A stretch of DNA of 5,235 nt, from assembly GCA_002711625.1 (NCBI GenBank), contig PARR01000046.1, positions 15,290 through 20,524 on the forward strand, written 5' to 3'. This DNA is from Rickettsiales bacterium. Lineage in GTDB: Bacteria > Pseudomonadota > Alphaproteobacteria > Methylaequorales > Methylaequoraceae. Under the pieces are notes generated by a model. The model searched no databases. It worked only from the letters and a program-made list of their open reading frames with translations, and was not told where the DNA came from. Position numbers and translations under genes: made by a program. Below, piece after piece: positions 1-5,235 of the stretch; the first letter of the stretch is position 1, and each line of letters starts with the position of its first letter.

Positions 1-35
1 GCTTTTTCAATTTTTTTAATTTTTTCTTGATTCAT
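1..35 (-). CDS. Possible 5' end of a divergent gene, unidentified
   Basis: Read on the - strand, an ATG at 35-33 opens a frame that stays open to the window edge and begins MNQEKIKKIEKA. It is preceded by a purine run (tgaaaaaaa) that could act as a weak ribosome binding site. The lysine/glutamate-rich start is compatible with a soluble protein, but only about 12 residues are visible and the region is low-complexity A/T sequence, so no function can be given. The alternative, the tail of a + strand gene, is less attractive: only one + frame is open here, it is phenylalanine-rich and it stops at about 80. The call is a guess from orientation and an open frame. Confidence 0.3.
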   Translation of the reverse strand, partial: MNQEKIKKIEK

Positions 36-90
36 TTTTTTTCAGATAATAAATATATGACATTAATATTATTTTCCTAACTTATTGTAC
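36..90. promoter_or_regulatory. Short divergent spacer upstream of dksA
   Basis: This 55-base A/T-rich gap lies between the possible - strand start at 35 and the dksA ATG at 91, so it should hold the dksA promoter and perhaps a divergent one. Candidate elements are ATGACA at 57-62 (one base off TTGACA) and TATTAT at 67-72 (one base off TATAAT), but they are not correctly spaced relative to each other. I cannot define a promoter with confidence. There is no Shine-Dalgarno sequence before the dksA ATG and no GAAC-N7-GAAC element. Confidence 0.3.
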
Positions 91-525
91 ATGAAGAAAG
101 TCAGACAAACAAAAAAAAATAATAAATACGAGCCATCAAACACTGAAAAGTTTATGAATCCTAAACAATTAAATTATTTTAAAGAGTTACTTTTAAATTG
201 GAAGGATGAGCTTTTGAAAGATTCTTCTATAACACTTGAAAATCTTAAAGTTGATTCTACCAATAAACCTGATAATACAGATCGGGCAACAGTTGAATCA
301 GAGCGAAGTATTGAGTTGAGAACACGTGATAGAGCAAGAAAGCTTTTAAATAAGATTAATAAGGCATTAAGAAAAATTGATGACGGGACATATGGATATT
401 GCGAGGAAACAATGGAACCAATATCTATTGAAAGATTAAAAGCTAGACCTATCGCAACTTTATCTCTGGAAGCGCAAGAAATGCATGAAAAATTTGAGAA
501 AGTTTACAAAGAAAAAGAATATTAA
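91..525 (+). CDS. dksA: DksA/TraR-family RNA polymerase-binding transcription factor
   Basis: This 144-residue protein matches DksA, the cytoplasmic factor that enters the RNA polymerase secondary channel and, with ppGpp, adjusts rRNA, ribosomal and amino-acid promoters. The N-terminal helix begins around MNPKQLNYFKELL (residues 22-34). A coiled coil follows, and its tip carries the DxxDxA signature as D61, D64 and A66, the acidic residues needed for activity in the E. coli protein. The C-terminal zinc-finger-like region starts at YGYCEET (residues 101-107). Of the four classical cysteines only C104 remains; the others are T107, S125 and A128. This pattern is familiar from alphaproteobacterial DksA proteins, so it is not damage. 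The usual glycine after CEET is M108. The ATG at 91 is chosen over a TTG two codons upstream. A start at the ATG at 154 would drop the YEPS...EKF segment, which resembles the N-terminal extension of alphaproteobacterial homologues. recA follows after 62 bases. Confidence 0.9.
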   Translation: MKKVRQTKKNNKYEPSNTEKFMNPKQLNYFKELLLNWKDELLKDSSITLENLKVDSTNKPDNTDRATVESERSIELRTRDRARKLLNKINKALRKIDDGTYGYCEETMEPISIERLKARPIATLSLEAQEMHEKFEKVYKEKEY

Positions 526-533
526 TTTAAAAC

Positions 534-561
534 TTGCGTTATAACTCATAAATGCTATTTT
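534..561 (+). promoter_or_regulatory. Probable recA promoter (-35 TTGCGT, extended -10 TGcTATTTT)
   Basis: TTGCGT at 534-539 and TATTTT at 556-561 are 16 bases apart, and TG at 553-554 makes an extended -10. The expected transcription start is about 567-569, giving a recA leader of roughly 20 bases. The LexA-type box begins three bases after the -10, so it would cover the transcription start. An alternative -10, TATAAC at 540-545, has no matching -35. The assignment rests on consensus matching alone. Confidence 0.5.
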
Positions 562-564
562 TAA

Positions 565-579
565 GAACATAAATAGAAC
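565..579 (+). promoter_or_regulatory. LexA-binding SOS box of alphaproteobacterial type (GAAC-N7-GAAC)
   Basis: GAAC at 565-568 and GAAC at 576-579 are separated by exactly seven bases (ataaata). This direct repeat, equal to GTTC-N7-GTTC on the other strand, is the known operator of alphaproteobacterial LexA, and recA is its classic target. It lies 8 bases before the recA ATG and just downstream of the predicted -10. A bound repressor would therefore block transcription initiation, and cleavage stimulated by the RecA filament would relieve it. The repeat is seen directly; LexA binding is inferred, because no lexA gene is in the window. Confidence 0.8.
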
Positions 580-587
580 ATATTAAT

Positions 588-1607
588 ATGGACAAAATAA
601 AAACATTAGAATCAACAATAAATCAAATTGAAAGAAACTTCGGCAAAGGTTCAGTGATGAGATTAGGAGAAAAAGGTGTAATTGACATCGAAACAATCTC
701 ATCCGGCTCTCTTAGTCTTGACATTGCATTGGGAATTGGAGGATTACCTAAAGGTAGAATTGTTGAAATTTATGGTCCAGAAAGTTCAGGAAAAACCACA
801 CTAGCTTTACACGTCATAGCTGAGGCCCAAAAAAATGGAGGCACCTGTGCATTCGTTGACGCTGAACATGCTCTTGACCCTGTGTATGCAAAAAAACTTG
901 GAGTAAATACTGATGATATGTTGATATCACAGCCAGATTTTGGCGAACAAGCATTAGAAATTGCTGACACCCTGGTAAATTCCAGTGCCATTGATGTCTT
1001 AGTAATAGATTCTGTTGCAGCACTAGTACCAAGAGCTGAAATTGAGGGAGAAATGGGTGATTCTCATATGGGCTTGCATGCCCGGCTGATGAGTCAAGCT
1101 CTAAGAAAATTAACTGGTTCAATTTCCAAATCTAACTCTTTAGTTATTTTTATCAATCAGATTAGACAAAAAATTGGCGTCATGTTTGGAAACCCTGAAA
1201 CAACTACTGGTGGGAATGCTCTTAAGTTCTATGCATCAGTTAGAATGGATATAAGAAGAATAGGGGCAATAAAGGATAGGGATGAAGTTATTGGAAATCA
1301 AACAAGAGTTAAGATAGTTAAAAATAAGTTAGCGCCTCCATTTAAAACAGTGGAATTTGATATAATGTATGGAGAAGGAATTTCAAAAACAGGTGAAATT
1401 TTAGATATGGCTTCAAAAAAAGGAATAATTGAAAAATCAGGTGCTTGGTATTCATATAAAAATGACAGGATTGGCCAAGGTAGAGAAAATGCAAAAATTT
1501 TTTTAAAAGAAAATTCTAATATCTCTGAAGAAATTGAAAATTCTCTGAGAAAGAGTATTTCTGTACCAGAGAGTGATTTAAATCAAGAAACTGATGAAAC
1601 TGAATAA
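588..1607 (+). CDS. recA: RecA recombinase / SOS co-protease
   Basis: RecA is an ATP-dependent cytoplasmic protein that forms filaments on single-stranded DNA, performs homologous pairing and strand exchange, and stimulates LexA self-cleavage. The 339-residue product is full length. The N-terminal polymerisation helix (about 1-30, with [10 protein letters not shown]) is followed by the ATPase core. That core has Walker A GPESSGKT (63-70), catalytic E93 in the DAEHALD segment and Walker B VLVID (137-141). DNA-binding loop L1 is near 150-162 ([14 protein letters not shown]) and loop L2 is at about 191-210 ([11 protein letters not shown]). The KNK motif (245-247) corresponds to Lys248/Lys250 of E. 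coli RecA, which act at the subunit interface. The C-terminal domain ends in a short acidic tail ([13 protein letters not shown]) that in the family tempers DNA binding. The [24 protein letters not shown] stretch is typical of alphaproteobacteria. The ATG at 588 gives the normal N-terminus. No Shine-Dalgarno sequence is visible, and the SOS box occupies that position. Confidence 0.98.
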   Translation: MDKIKTLESTINQIERNFGKGSVMRLGEKGVIDIETISSGSLSLDIALGIGGLPKGRIVEIYGPESSGKTTLALHVIAEAQKNGGTCAFVDAEHALDPVYAKKLGVNTDDMLISQPDFGEQALEIADTLVNSSAIDVLVIDSVAALVPRAEIEGEMGDSHMGLHARLMSQALRKLTGSISKSNSLVIFINQIRQKIGVMFGNPETTTGGNALKFYASVRMDIRRIGAIKDRDEVIGNQTRVKIVKNKLAPPFKTVEFDIMYGEGISKTGEILDMASKKGIIEKSGAWYSYKNDRIGQGRENAKIFLKENSNISEEIENSLRKSISVPESDLNQETDETE

Positions 1608-1615
1608 AACGTTTG

Positions 1616-1645
1616 TTGACTAATTTATGATTCTTTTCTTATAAT
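1616..1645 (+). promoter_or_regulatory. Strong sigma70-type promoter for alaS
   Basis: TTGACT at 1616-1621 (five of six consensus bases) and a perfect TATAAT at 1640-1645 are separated by 18 bases. It is the best promoter match in the window and lies entirely in the recA-alaS gap. Only 9 bases separate the -10 from the alaS ATG at 1655. Transcription would be expected to begin at about 1652-1655, giving a leader of zero to three bases. No terminator-like hairpin is visible after recA, so read-through from recA could also transcribe alaS. Confidence 0.7.
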
Positions 1646-1654
1646 CTATCCTGA

Positions 1655-4288
1655 ATGAGAAAAGGCCAAAAGATATCAATTGAGATAAGGCAAAATTTTT
1701 TAGATTTCTTCAAAAAACAAGGGCATACTTTAATTCCCTCATCTTCTTTGATTCCAAAAAATGACCCTACACTACTTTTTACCAACTCAGGGATGGTTCA
1801 ATTTAAAGATTGTTTTACTGGCGGAGTTAAACCATCTCACAAAAATATTGTTACCATACAAAAATGTATTAGAGCTGGTGGGAAGCATAATGATCTTGAA
1901 AATGTTGGATTTACACCAAGACATCACACTTTTTTTGAAATGTTGGGGAACTTTTCATTTGGTGATTATTTCAAAGAAGAGGCTGTAGTTTTTGCCTGGA
2001 ATTTTTTAACCAAAATCCTAAAAATTAAAAAGGAAAAACTTATTGTGACAGTTTTTCATGAGGATGTAAATTGTTTTAAAATTTGGAAAAAAGTTAGCGG
2101 ATTATCTGATAATAGAATTTTAAAAATTTCGTCTAATGACAACTTTTGGTCAATGGGTGAGAATGGACCATGCGGACCGTGTAGTGAAATATTTTTTGAT
2201 AACGGAGAAAAAATTCCAGGAGGACTTCCTGGGACAAGAGAACAGGATGGACCAAGGTTTGTTGAAATTTGGAACCTTGTTTTCATGGAGTTTGAAAAAA
2301 ATAATGGGAAATTAAGAAAATTACCTATGAAATGTGTAGATACTGGCATGGGATTAGAAAGAATTACCTCAGTACTATCAAAAACAAATAATAACTTTCA
2401 AACAGACTTATTTTTAGAAACTTTTAACAAAATATCTCAATTAACCGAGGTGGATTATTCAACAACGTTGGAGAATTCTTTTAGAATAGTTGCTGATCAT
2501 ATCAGGTCAATAGTGTTTCTAATGTCTGAAGGAATCCTTCCTTCAAATGAAGGAAGGGGCTATGTTTTAAGAAGAATTATTAGAAGAGCATTATTGCACT
2601 TAAGCAAAATAAGACCGAATCTTTTAATTCTCAATAGGTTAGCGGAATCCGTAATTAAAAACTTTTCTGAATTTTATCCAGAGCTTACTAAAAGTGAACT
2701 CTTCATTAAAGAAAACCTGGAGAATGAAGAAGAAAAATTCTCTACAACTTTGACAACAGGAATAAATTTACTAAATGCTGAAATTTTAAAATTAAAAAAT
2801 AAAATATTTCCTGCTGAAATAGCATATAAACTGCATGATACCTATGGCTTCCCAATAGATATGACAAGTCATATTTTAAAAGAAAAAAAAATTTTACTCA
2901 ATTTTGAAGAGTATAATAAAATTTCTGCAAAAAATAAATTATTACAAAGAGAGACTTGGGCAGGAAGTGGAGAAATTAAAGAGAATAAAACATTCATAGG
3001 TCTTAAAGATTTAATCCCTTCCAGCATTTTTGTTGGATACGAAAAATCTGAAGTTTCAACTAAGCTTTTATCTATAATTTCAAATAAAAGAAAATTAAAA
3101 AAAATAAGTAAAAATAATGAAAATTTGATTCTAATTTTTGAGTCTACTCCTTTTTATGCTGAATCTGGTGGACAAGTCGGTGATACAGGAACGATTTTTG
3201 ATACCAAAAGGAATTTGGTGGCGAATGTAATTAATACAACAAAAGTTGATGGCAATATCTTCTTACATTTAGTTTCAAAGAATTTTTTTCCATTAACCAC
3301 AGGAAATAAATATTTACTTAGTATAGATAAAATTAGAAGAAAGAATATTTCTAATAATCACTCTGCAACACATCTTTTACACGAATCCCTTAGGCGAATA
3401 GTAGGTAAGCAGGTTGCACAAAAAGGTTCTTTAGTTAATGATAAAAAATTAAGATTCGATTTTTCTTCTAGTAGACCTGTCAACAATACAGAAATTTCAA
3501 AAATTGAAAAACTGGTTAACGAATCTATAAGGATGAATTTAACAACACATATAAAAAAACAATCAACTAAAGAGGCAATTTCCCAAGGAGCAATTGCATT
3601 GTTTGGGGAAAAATACCCTGAGTTCGCACGAGTAGTCTACATTACATCAGTTGATACAGAAATACTTTCATCAATTGAACTGTGCGGAGGAACGCATGTC
3701 AAAAATACCGGCGAAATTGGTTTTTTTAAAATTATTAGTGAATCCTCAGTCGCTTCTGGAATAAGAAGAATCGAAGCAGTAACTGGAGAATATAGCAGTA
3801 AATTTTTAGATATAAAATTGCAAATTTTATCTGATGCACAAGGTGTTCTCAAAGCCACTGATGAAAATTTAATTGAAAAGATTTTAACCCTAAAAAACGA
3901 ATTAAATTCTATGAAAAAAATATTTAATAAGTCCCAAATAAATTTTTCTAAAGAAAATATTATTAAACATCCCAAAATATGTTTTTATTATCAAGAAGTT
4001 GAGTGTGAATCTGGTGAATTAAAAAAATGTTGTGATGAATTAAAAAAAGAATTTAAGTCTGGAATCATAATTCTTTCTGCAATTAATAATAAAAAAATAT
4101 CAGTAGTAGTTTCTATAACTAAAGACATTTCTAAAAGTTATAATGCAATAAAAATACTACAAATAATTATTAATTTTTTAGATGGAAAAGGTGGTGGTGG
4201 TAGAGAAGATCTTGCACAGGGAGGTGCAAATTTCACAAAAAAATTTCATAGTTTAAAAAAGTTCATACAGAAAAATTTAGTTTTTTAA
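1655..4288 (+). CDS. alaS: Alanine--tRNA ligase (AlaRS)
   Basis: Class II synthetase that joins alanine to tRNA-Ala in the cytoplasm and hydrolyses mischarged Ser- or Gly-tRNA-Ala. At 877 residues it has the normal bacterial length. The catalytic domain begins with EIRQNFLDFF and contains NDPTLLFTNSGMVQFK (36-51), CIRAGGKHNDLENVG (71-85), motif 2 HHTFFEMLGNFSFGDYF (90-106) and motif 3 DTGMGLERI (229-237). N298 and D395 align with Asn303 and Asp400 of the E. coli enzyme, which read the G3:U70 pair. The editing domain has the zinc ligands H569, H573, C677 and H681 (HSATH and CGGTH). The C-terminal C-Ala domain has the glycine-rich DGKGGGGREDLAQGGA (843-858). The ATG at 1655 gives the usual eight or so residues before EIRQ; the next Met (residue 47) would remove conserved sequence. 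No Shine-Dalgarno sequence precedes it. Its 3' end overlaps icd tail-to-tail by 12 bases. Confidence 0.98.
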   Translation: MRKGQKISIEIRQNFLDFFKKQGHTLIPSSSLIPKNDPTLLFTNSGMVQFKDCFTGGVKPSHKNIVTIQKCIRAGGKHNDLENVGFTPRHHTFFEMLGNFSFGDYFKEEAVVFAWNFLTKILKIKKEKLIVTVFHEDVNCFKIWKKVSGLSDNRILKISSNDNFWSMGENGPCGPCSEIFFDNGEKIPGGLPGTREQDGPRFVEIWNLVFMEFEKNNGKLRKLPMKCVDTGMGLERITSVLSKTNNNFQTDLFLETFNKISQLTEVDYSTTLENSFRIVADHIRSIVFLMSEGILPSNEGRGYVLRRIIRRALLHLSKIRPNLLILNRLAESVIKNFSEFYPELTKSELFIKENLENEEEKFSTTLTTGINLLNAEILKLKNKIFPAEIAYKLHDTYGFPIDMTSHILKEKKILLNFEEYNKISAKNKLLQRETWAGSGEIKENKTFIGLKDLIPSSIFVGYEKSEVSTKLLSIISNKRKLKKISKNNENLILIFESTPFYAESGGQVGDTGTIFDTKRNLVANVINTTKVDGNIFLHLVSKNFFPLTTGNKYLLSIDKIRRKNISNNHSATHLLHESLRRIVGKQVAQKGSLVNDKKLRFDFSSSRPVNNTEISKIEKLVNESIRMNLTTHIKKQSTKEAISQGAIALFGEKYPEFARVVYITSVDTEILSSIELCGGTHVKNTGEIGFFKIISESSVASGIRRIEAVTGEYSSKFLDIKLQILSDAQGVLKATDENLIEKILTLKNELNSMKKIFNKSQINFSKENIIKHPKICFYYQEVECESGELKKCCDELKKEFKSGIIILSAINNKKISVVVSITKDISKSYNAIKILQIIINFLDGKGGGGREDLAQGGANFTKKFHSLKKFIQKNLVF

Positions 4289-4294
4289 ATTTCT
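4269..4294. terminator. A/T-only palindrome at the convergent alaS/icd ends, possible weak bidirectional terminator
   Basis: AAATTTA at 4273-4279 and TAAATTT at 4286-4292 form a perfect 7-base inverted repeat around a 6-base loop (gttttt). Allowing a two-base bulge, the pairing extends outward with AG at 4269-4270 and CT at 4293-4294. The arms contain both stop codons: icd (4277-4279, read on -) and alaS (4286-4288). An A/T-only stem is weak for a classical intrinsic terminator and such repeats arise easily in this composition, so function is uncertain. No better terminator candidate lies between the two genes. Confidence 0.25.
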
Positions 4295-5235
4295 CAATTT
4301 ATTTTCGAGTATATCTAAAAGCTCATTTGTGGTCTTCCATTTTTGATTCGGACCAACCATTAATGCGAGATCCTTAGTCATAATTCCATCTTCTAGCGTC
4401 TGAATACAAAGATGTTCGAGATTCTTAGCAAATTTCTTGAGGTCATCTTGATTATCAATATCACCACGAAACCACAATGCGCGTGTCCAAGCAAAGATAG
4501 ATGCAACTGGATTAGTTGAGGTTTGTAAACCATTTTGATGTTGTCTAAAATGACTCGTTACCGTGCCGTGTGCTGCCTCAGTTTCAACTATTTTACCATC
4601 TGGAGATTGCAGAATAGAGGTCATTAGACCCAGTGAACCATATCCTTGAGCTACCAAATCAGATATCACATCACCATCATAATTTTTACATGCCCAAAGG
4701 TAACCGCCGCTCCATTTGAGAAAACAAGCGACCATATCATCAATCAATCTATGTTGATATTCAAGCCCGATCTTTTGGAAATTTTCTTGAAATTTCTTTT
4801 TATAAATATCATCAAAGATCTGTTTAAATCTTTCATCGTATTTTTGTAAGATCGTATTTTTAGTAGACAAAAAAACAGGAATTTTTTTTTTTAATGCAAA
4901 GTTAAAACAGGCATAAGCAAAATCTTCTATAGACTTATCTAAGTTAAAATAAGCTAATCCAACCCCAGGCGAATCAAACGAATGTACTTCCTGTACAATT
5001 GATTCGTTTTTTTTCCTAATTTCCAACACTAATTTTTCACCTGAATTTAGGTCAACTTCTTTGGCTTGATATATATCACCATATGCATGCCTTGCAATTA
5101 TAACAGATTTATTCCAATGATTAACAATCTTTGGAACATTTTTTATAATGATTGGTTCCCTGAAAATTGTTCCATTTAAAACTTTTCGTATTGTCCCATT
5201 TGGTGATGGATATTTTTTACTTAAATTATATTCTT
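4277..5235 (-). CDS. icd: Isocitrate dehydrogenase, homodimeric (NADP-type), C-terminal part; 5' end beyond the window
   Basis: The enzyme oxidatively decarboxylates isocitrate to 2-oxoglutarate in the TCA cycle. The frame continues open to the right edge, showing about 318 residues of a family usually near 400; roughly 85 N-terminal residues are missing. A GTG at 5029 is internal, because conserved sequence continues upstream of it. It is the eukaryote-like type II form, not the E. coli form. The visible part starts with SPNGTIRKVL, then FREPII and IIARHAYGD. These supply the Ser and three Arg equivalent to human IDH1 S94, R100, R109 and R132. STKNTILQKYD carries the catalytic lysine (IDH1 K212). 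HRLIDDMVA and KNYDGDV carry the metal-binding aspartates (IDH1 D252, D275, D279). The cofactor segment reads EAAHGTVTSHFRQHQNG: serine replaces the arginine at IDH1 R314, while the adjacent histidine, the later arginine and the lysine equivalent to K260 remain. Cofactor choice is therefore not certain. The gene ends in a 12-base overlap with alaS. Confidence 0.96.
   Translation of the reverse strand, partial: EYNLSKKYPSPNGTIRKVLNGTIFREPIIIKNVPKIVNHWNKSVIIARHAYGDIYQAKEVDLNSGEKLVLEIRKKNESIVQEVHSFDSPGVGLAYFNLDKSIEDFAYACFNFALKKKIPVFLSTKNTILQKYDERFKQIFDDIYKKKFQENFQKIGLEYQHRLIDDMVACFLKWSGGYLWACKNYDGDVISDLVAQGYGSLGLMTSILQSPDGKIVETEAAHGTVTSHFRQHQNGLQTSTNPVASIFAWTRALWFRGDIDNQDDLKKFAKNLEHLCIQTLEDGIMTKDLALMVGPNQKWKTTNELLDILENKLRNLKN

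Noticed and set aside
526..587. Intrinsic terminator after dksA
   Set aside because: I see no GC-containing hairpin followed by a T-run in the spacer; the sequence is better explained by promoter and operator elements.
770..1122. Two open frames on the - strand inside recA
   Set aside because: They lie fully antisense to a highly conserved, complete recA, resemble no known protein and have no start context of their own. They are by-products of recA codon structure.
1608..1654. T-box, attenuator or other RNA leader control of alaS
   Set aside because: The spacer is only 47 bases, is filled by the -35 and -10 elements and has no stable hairpin, so there is no room for a riboswitch-type leader.
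1761..1988. Open + strand frame inside the alaS N-terminal region
   Set aside because: It overlaps the conserved AlaRS catalytic motifs in another frame. alaS itself is intact, so there is no frameshift to explain.
2056..2349. Open - strand frame inside alaS
   Set aside because: It is antisense to the conserved class II motif region; its proline- and serine-rich content reflects the complement of alaS codons.
3637..3975. Open - strand frame inside alaS
   Set aside because: It is antisense to the AlaRS editing site and C-terminal region, with no supporting family similarity.
4646..4849. Open + strand frame inside icd
   Set aside because: It is antisense to the conserved metal-binding region of isocitrate dehydrogenase and looks like a composition-driven open frame.
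5027..5029. GTG as a start codon for a shortened - strand isocitrate dehydrogenase
   Set aside because: Upstream sequence in the same frame encodes the conserved SPNGTIR, FREPII and ARHAYGD motifs without a stop to the window edge, so the codon is an internal valine.

Overview
This is a strongly A+T-rich, gene-dense bacterial segment. It carries three co-directional housekeeping genes on the + strand: a DksA-family transcription factor, recA and alaS. The 3' part of a convergent icd gene lies on the - strand. A possible divergent gene start sits at the left edge. Protein signatures point to an alphaproteobacterium: a single-cysteine DksA with the CEET / PIATLSLEAQE pattern, RecA with [34 protein letters not shown] sequence, and the homodimeric, eukaryote-like isocitrate dehydrogenase. 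Low G+C, short spacers and overlapping gene ends suggest a streamlined lineage such as the SAR11 group (Pelagibacterales). The group assignment is inference; no marker here fixes it.

Layout: 1-35 holds the first 12 or so codons of a possible - strand gene, and 36-90 is a short divergent spacer. dksA is at 91-525. The 62-base spacer before recA holds a plausible promoter and an exact GAAC-N7-GAAC element, the alphaproteobacterial LexA (SOS) box. recA is at 588-1607. A 47-base spacer then carries a near-consensus promoter (TTGACT, 18 bases, TATAAT) placed so close to the alaS ATG that the transcript would be essentially leaderless. alaS is complete (1655-4288) and ends in a 12-base tail-to-tail overlap with icd (4277 to beyond 5235). 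No gene-free stretch exceeds 62 bases.

The genes serve separate core functions: stringent-response control of transcription (DksA), recombination and SOS induction (RecA), alanine charging of tRNA (AlaRS) and the TCA cycle (isocitrate dehydrogenase). The regulatory signals suggest that recA and alaS each have their own promoter rather than depending only on read-through.

I found no mobile element, CRISPR array, RNA gene, phage gene or unknown multi-gene system. The points worth a second look are regulatory (the SOS box over the recA start region, the near-leaderless alaS promoter, the shared A/T palindrome at the convergent stops) and one substitution in the cofactor site of isocitrate dehydrogenase.
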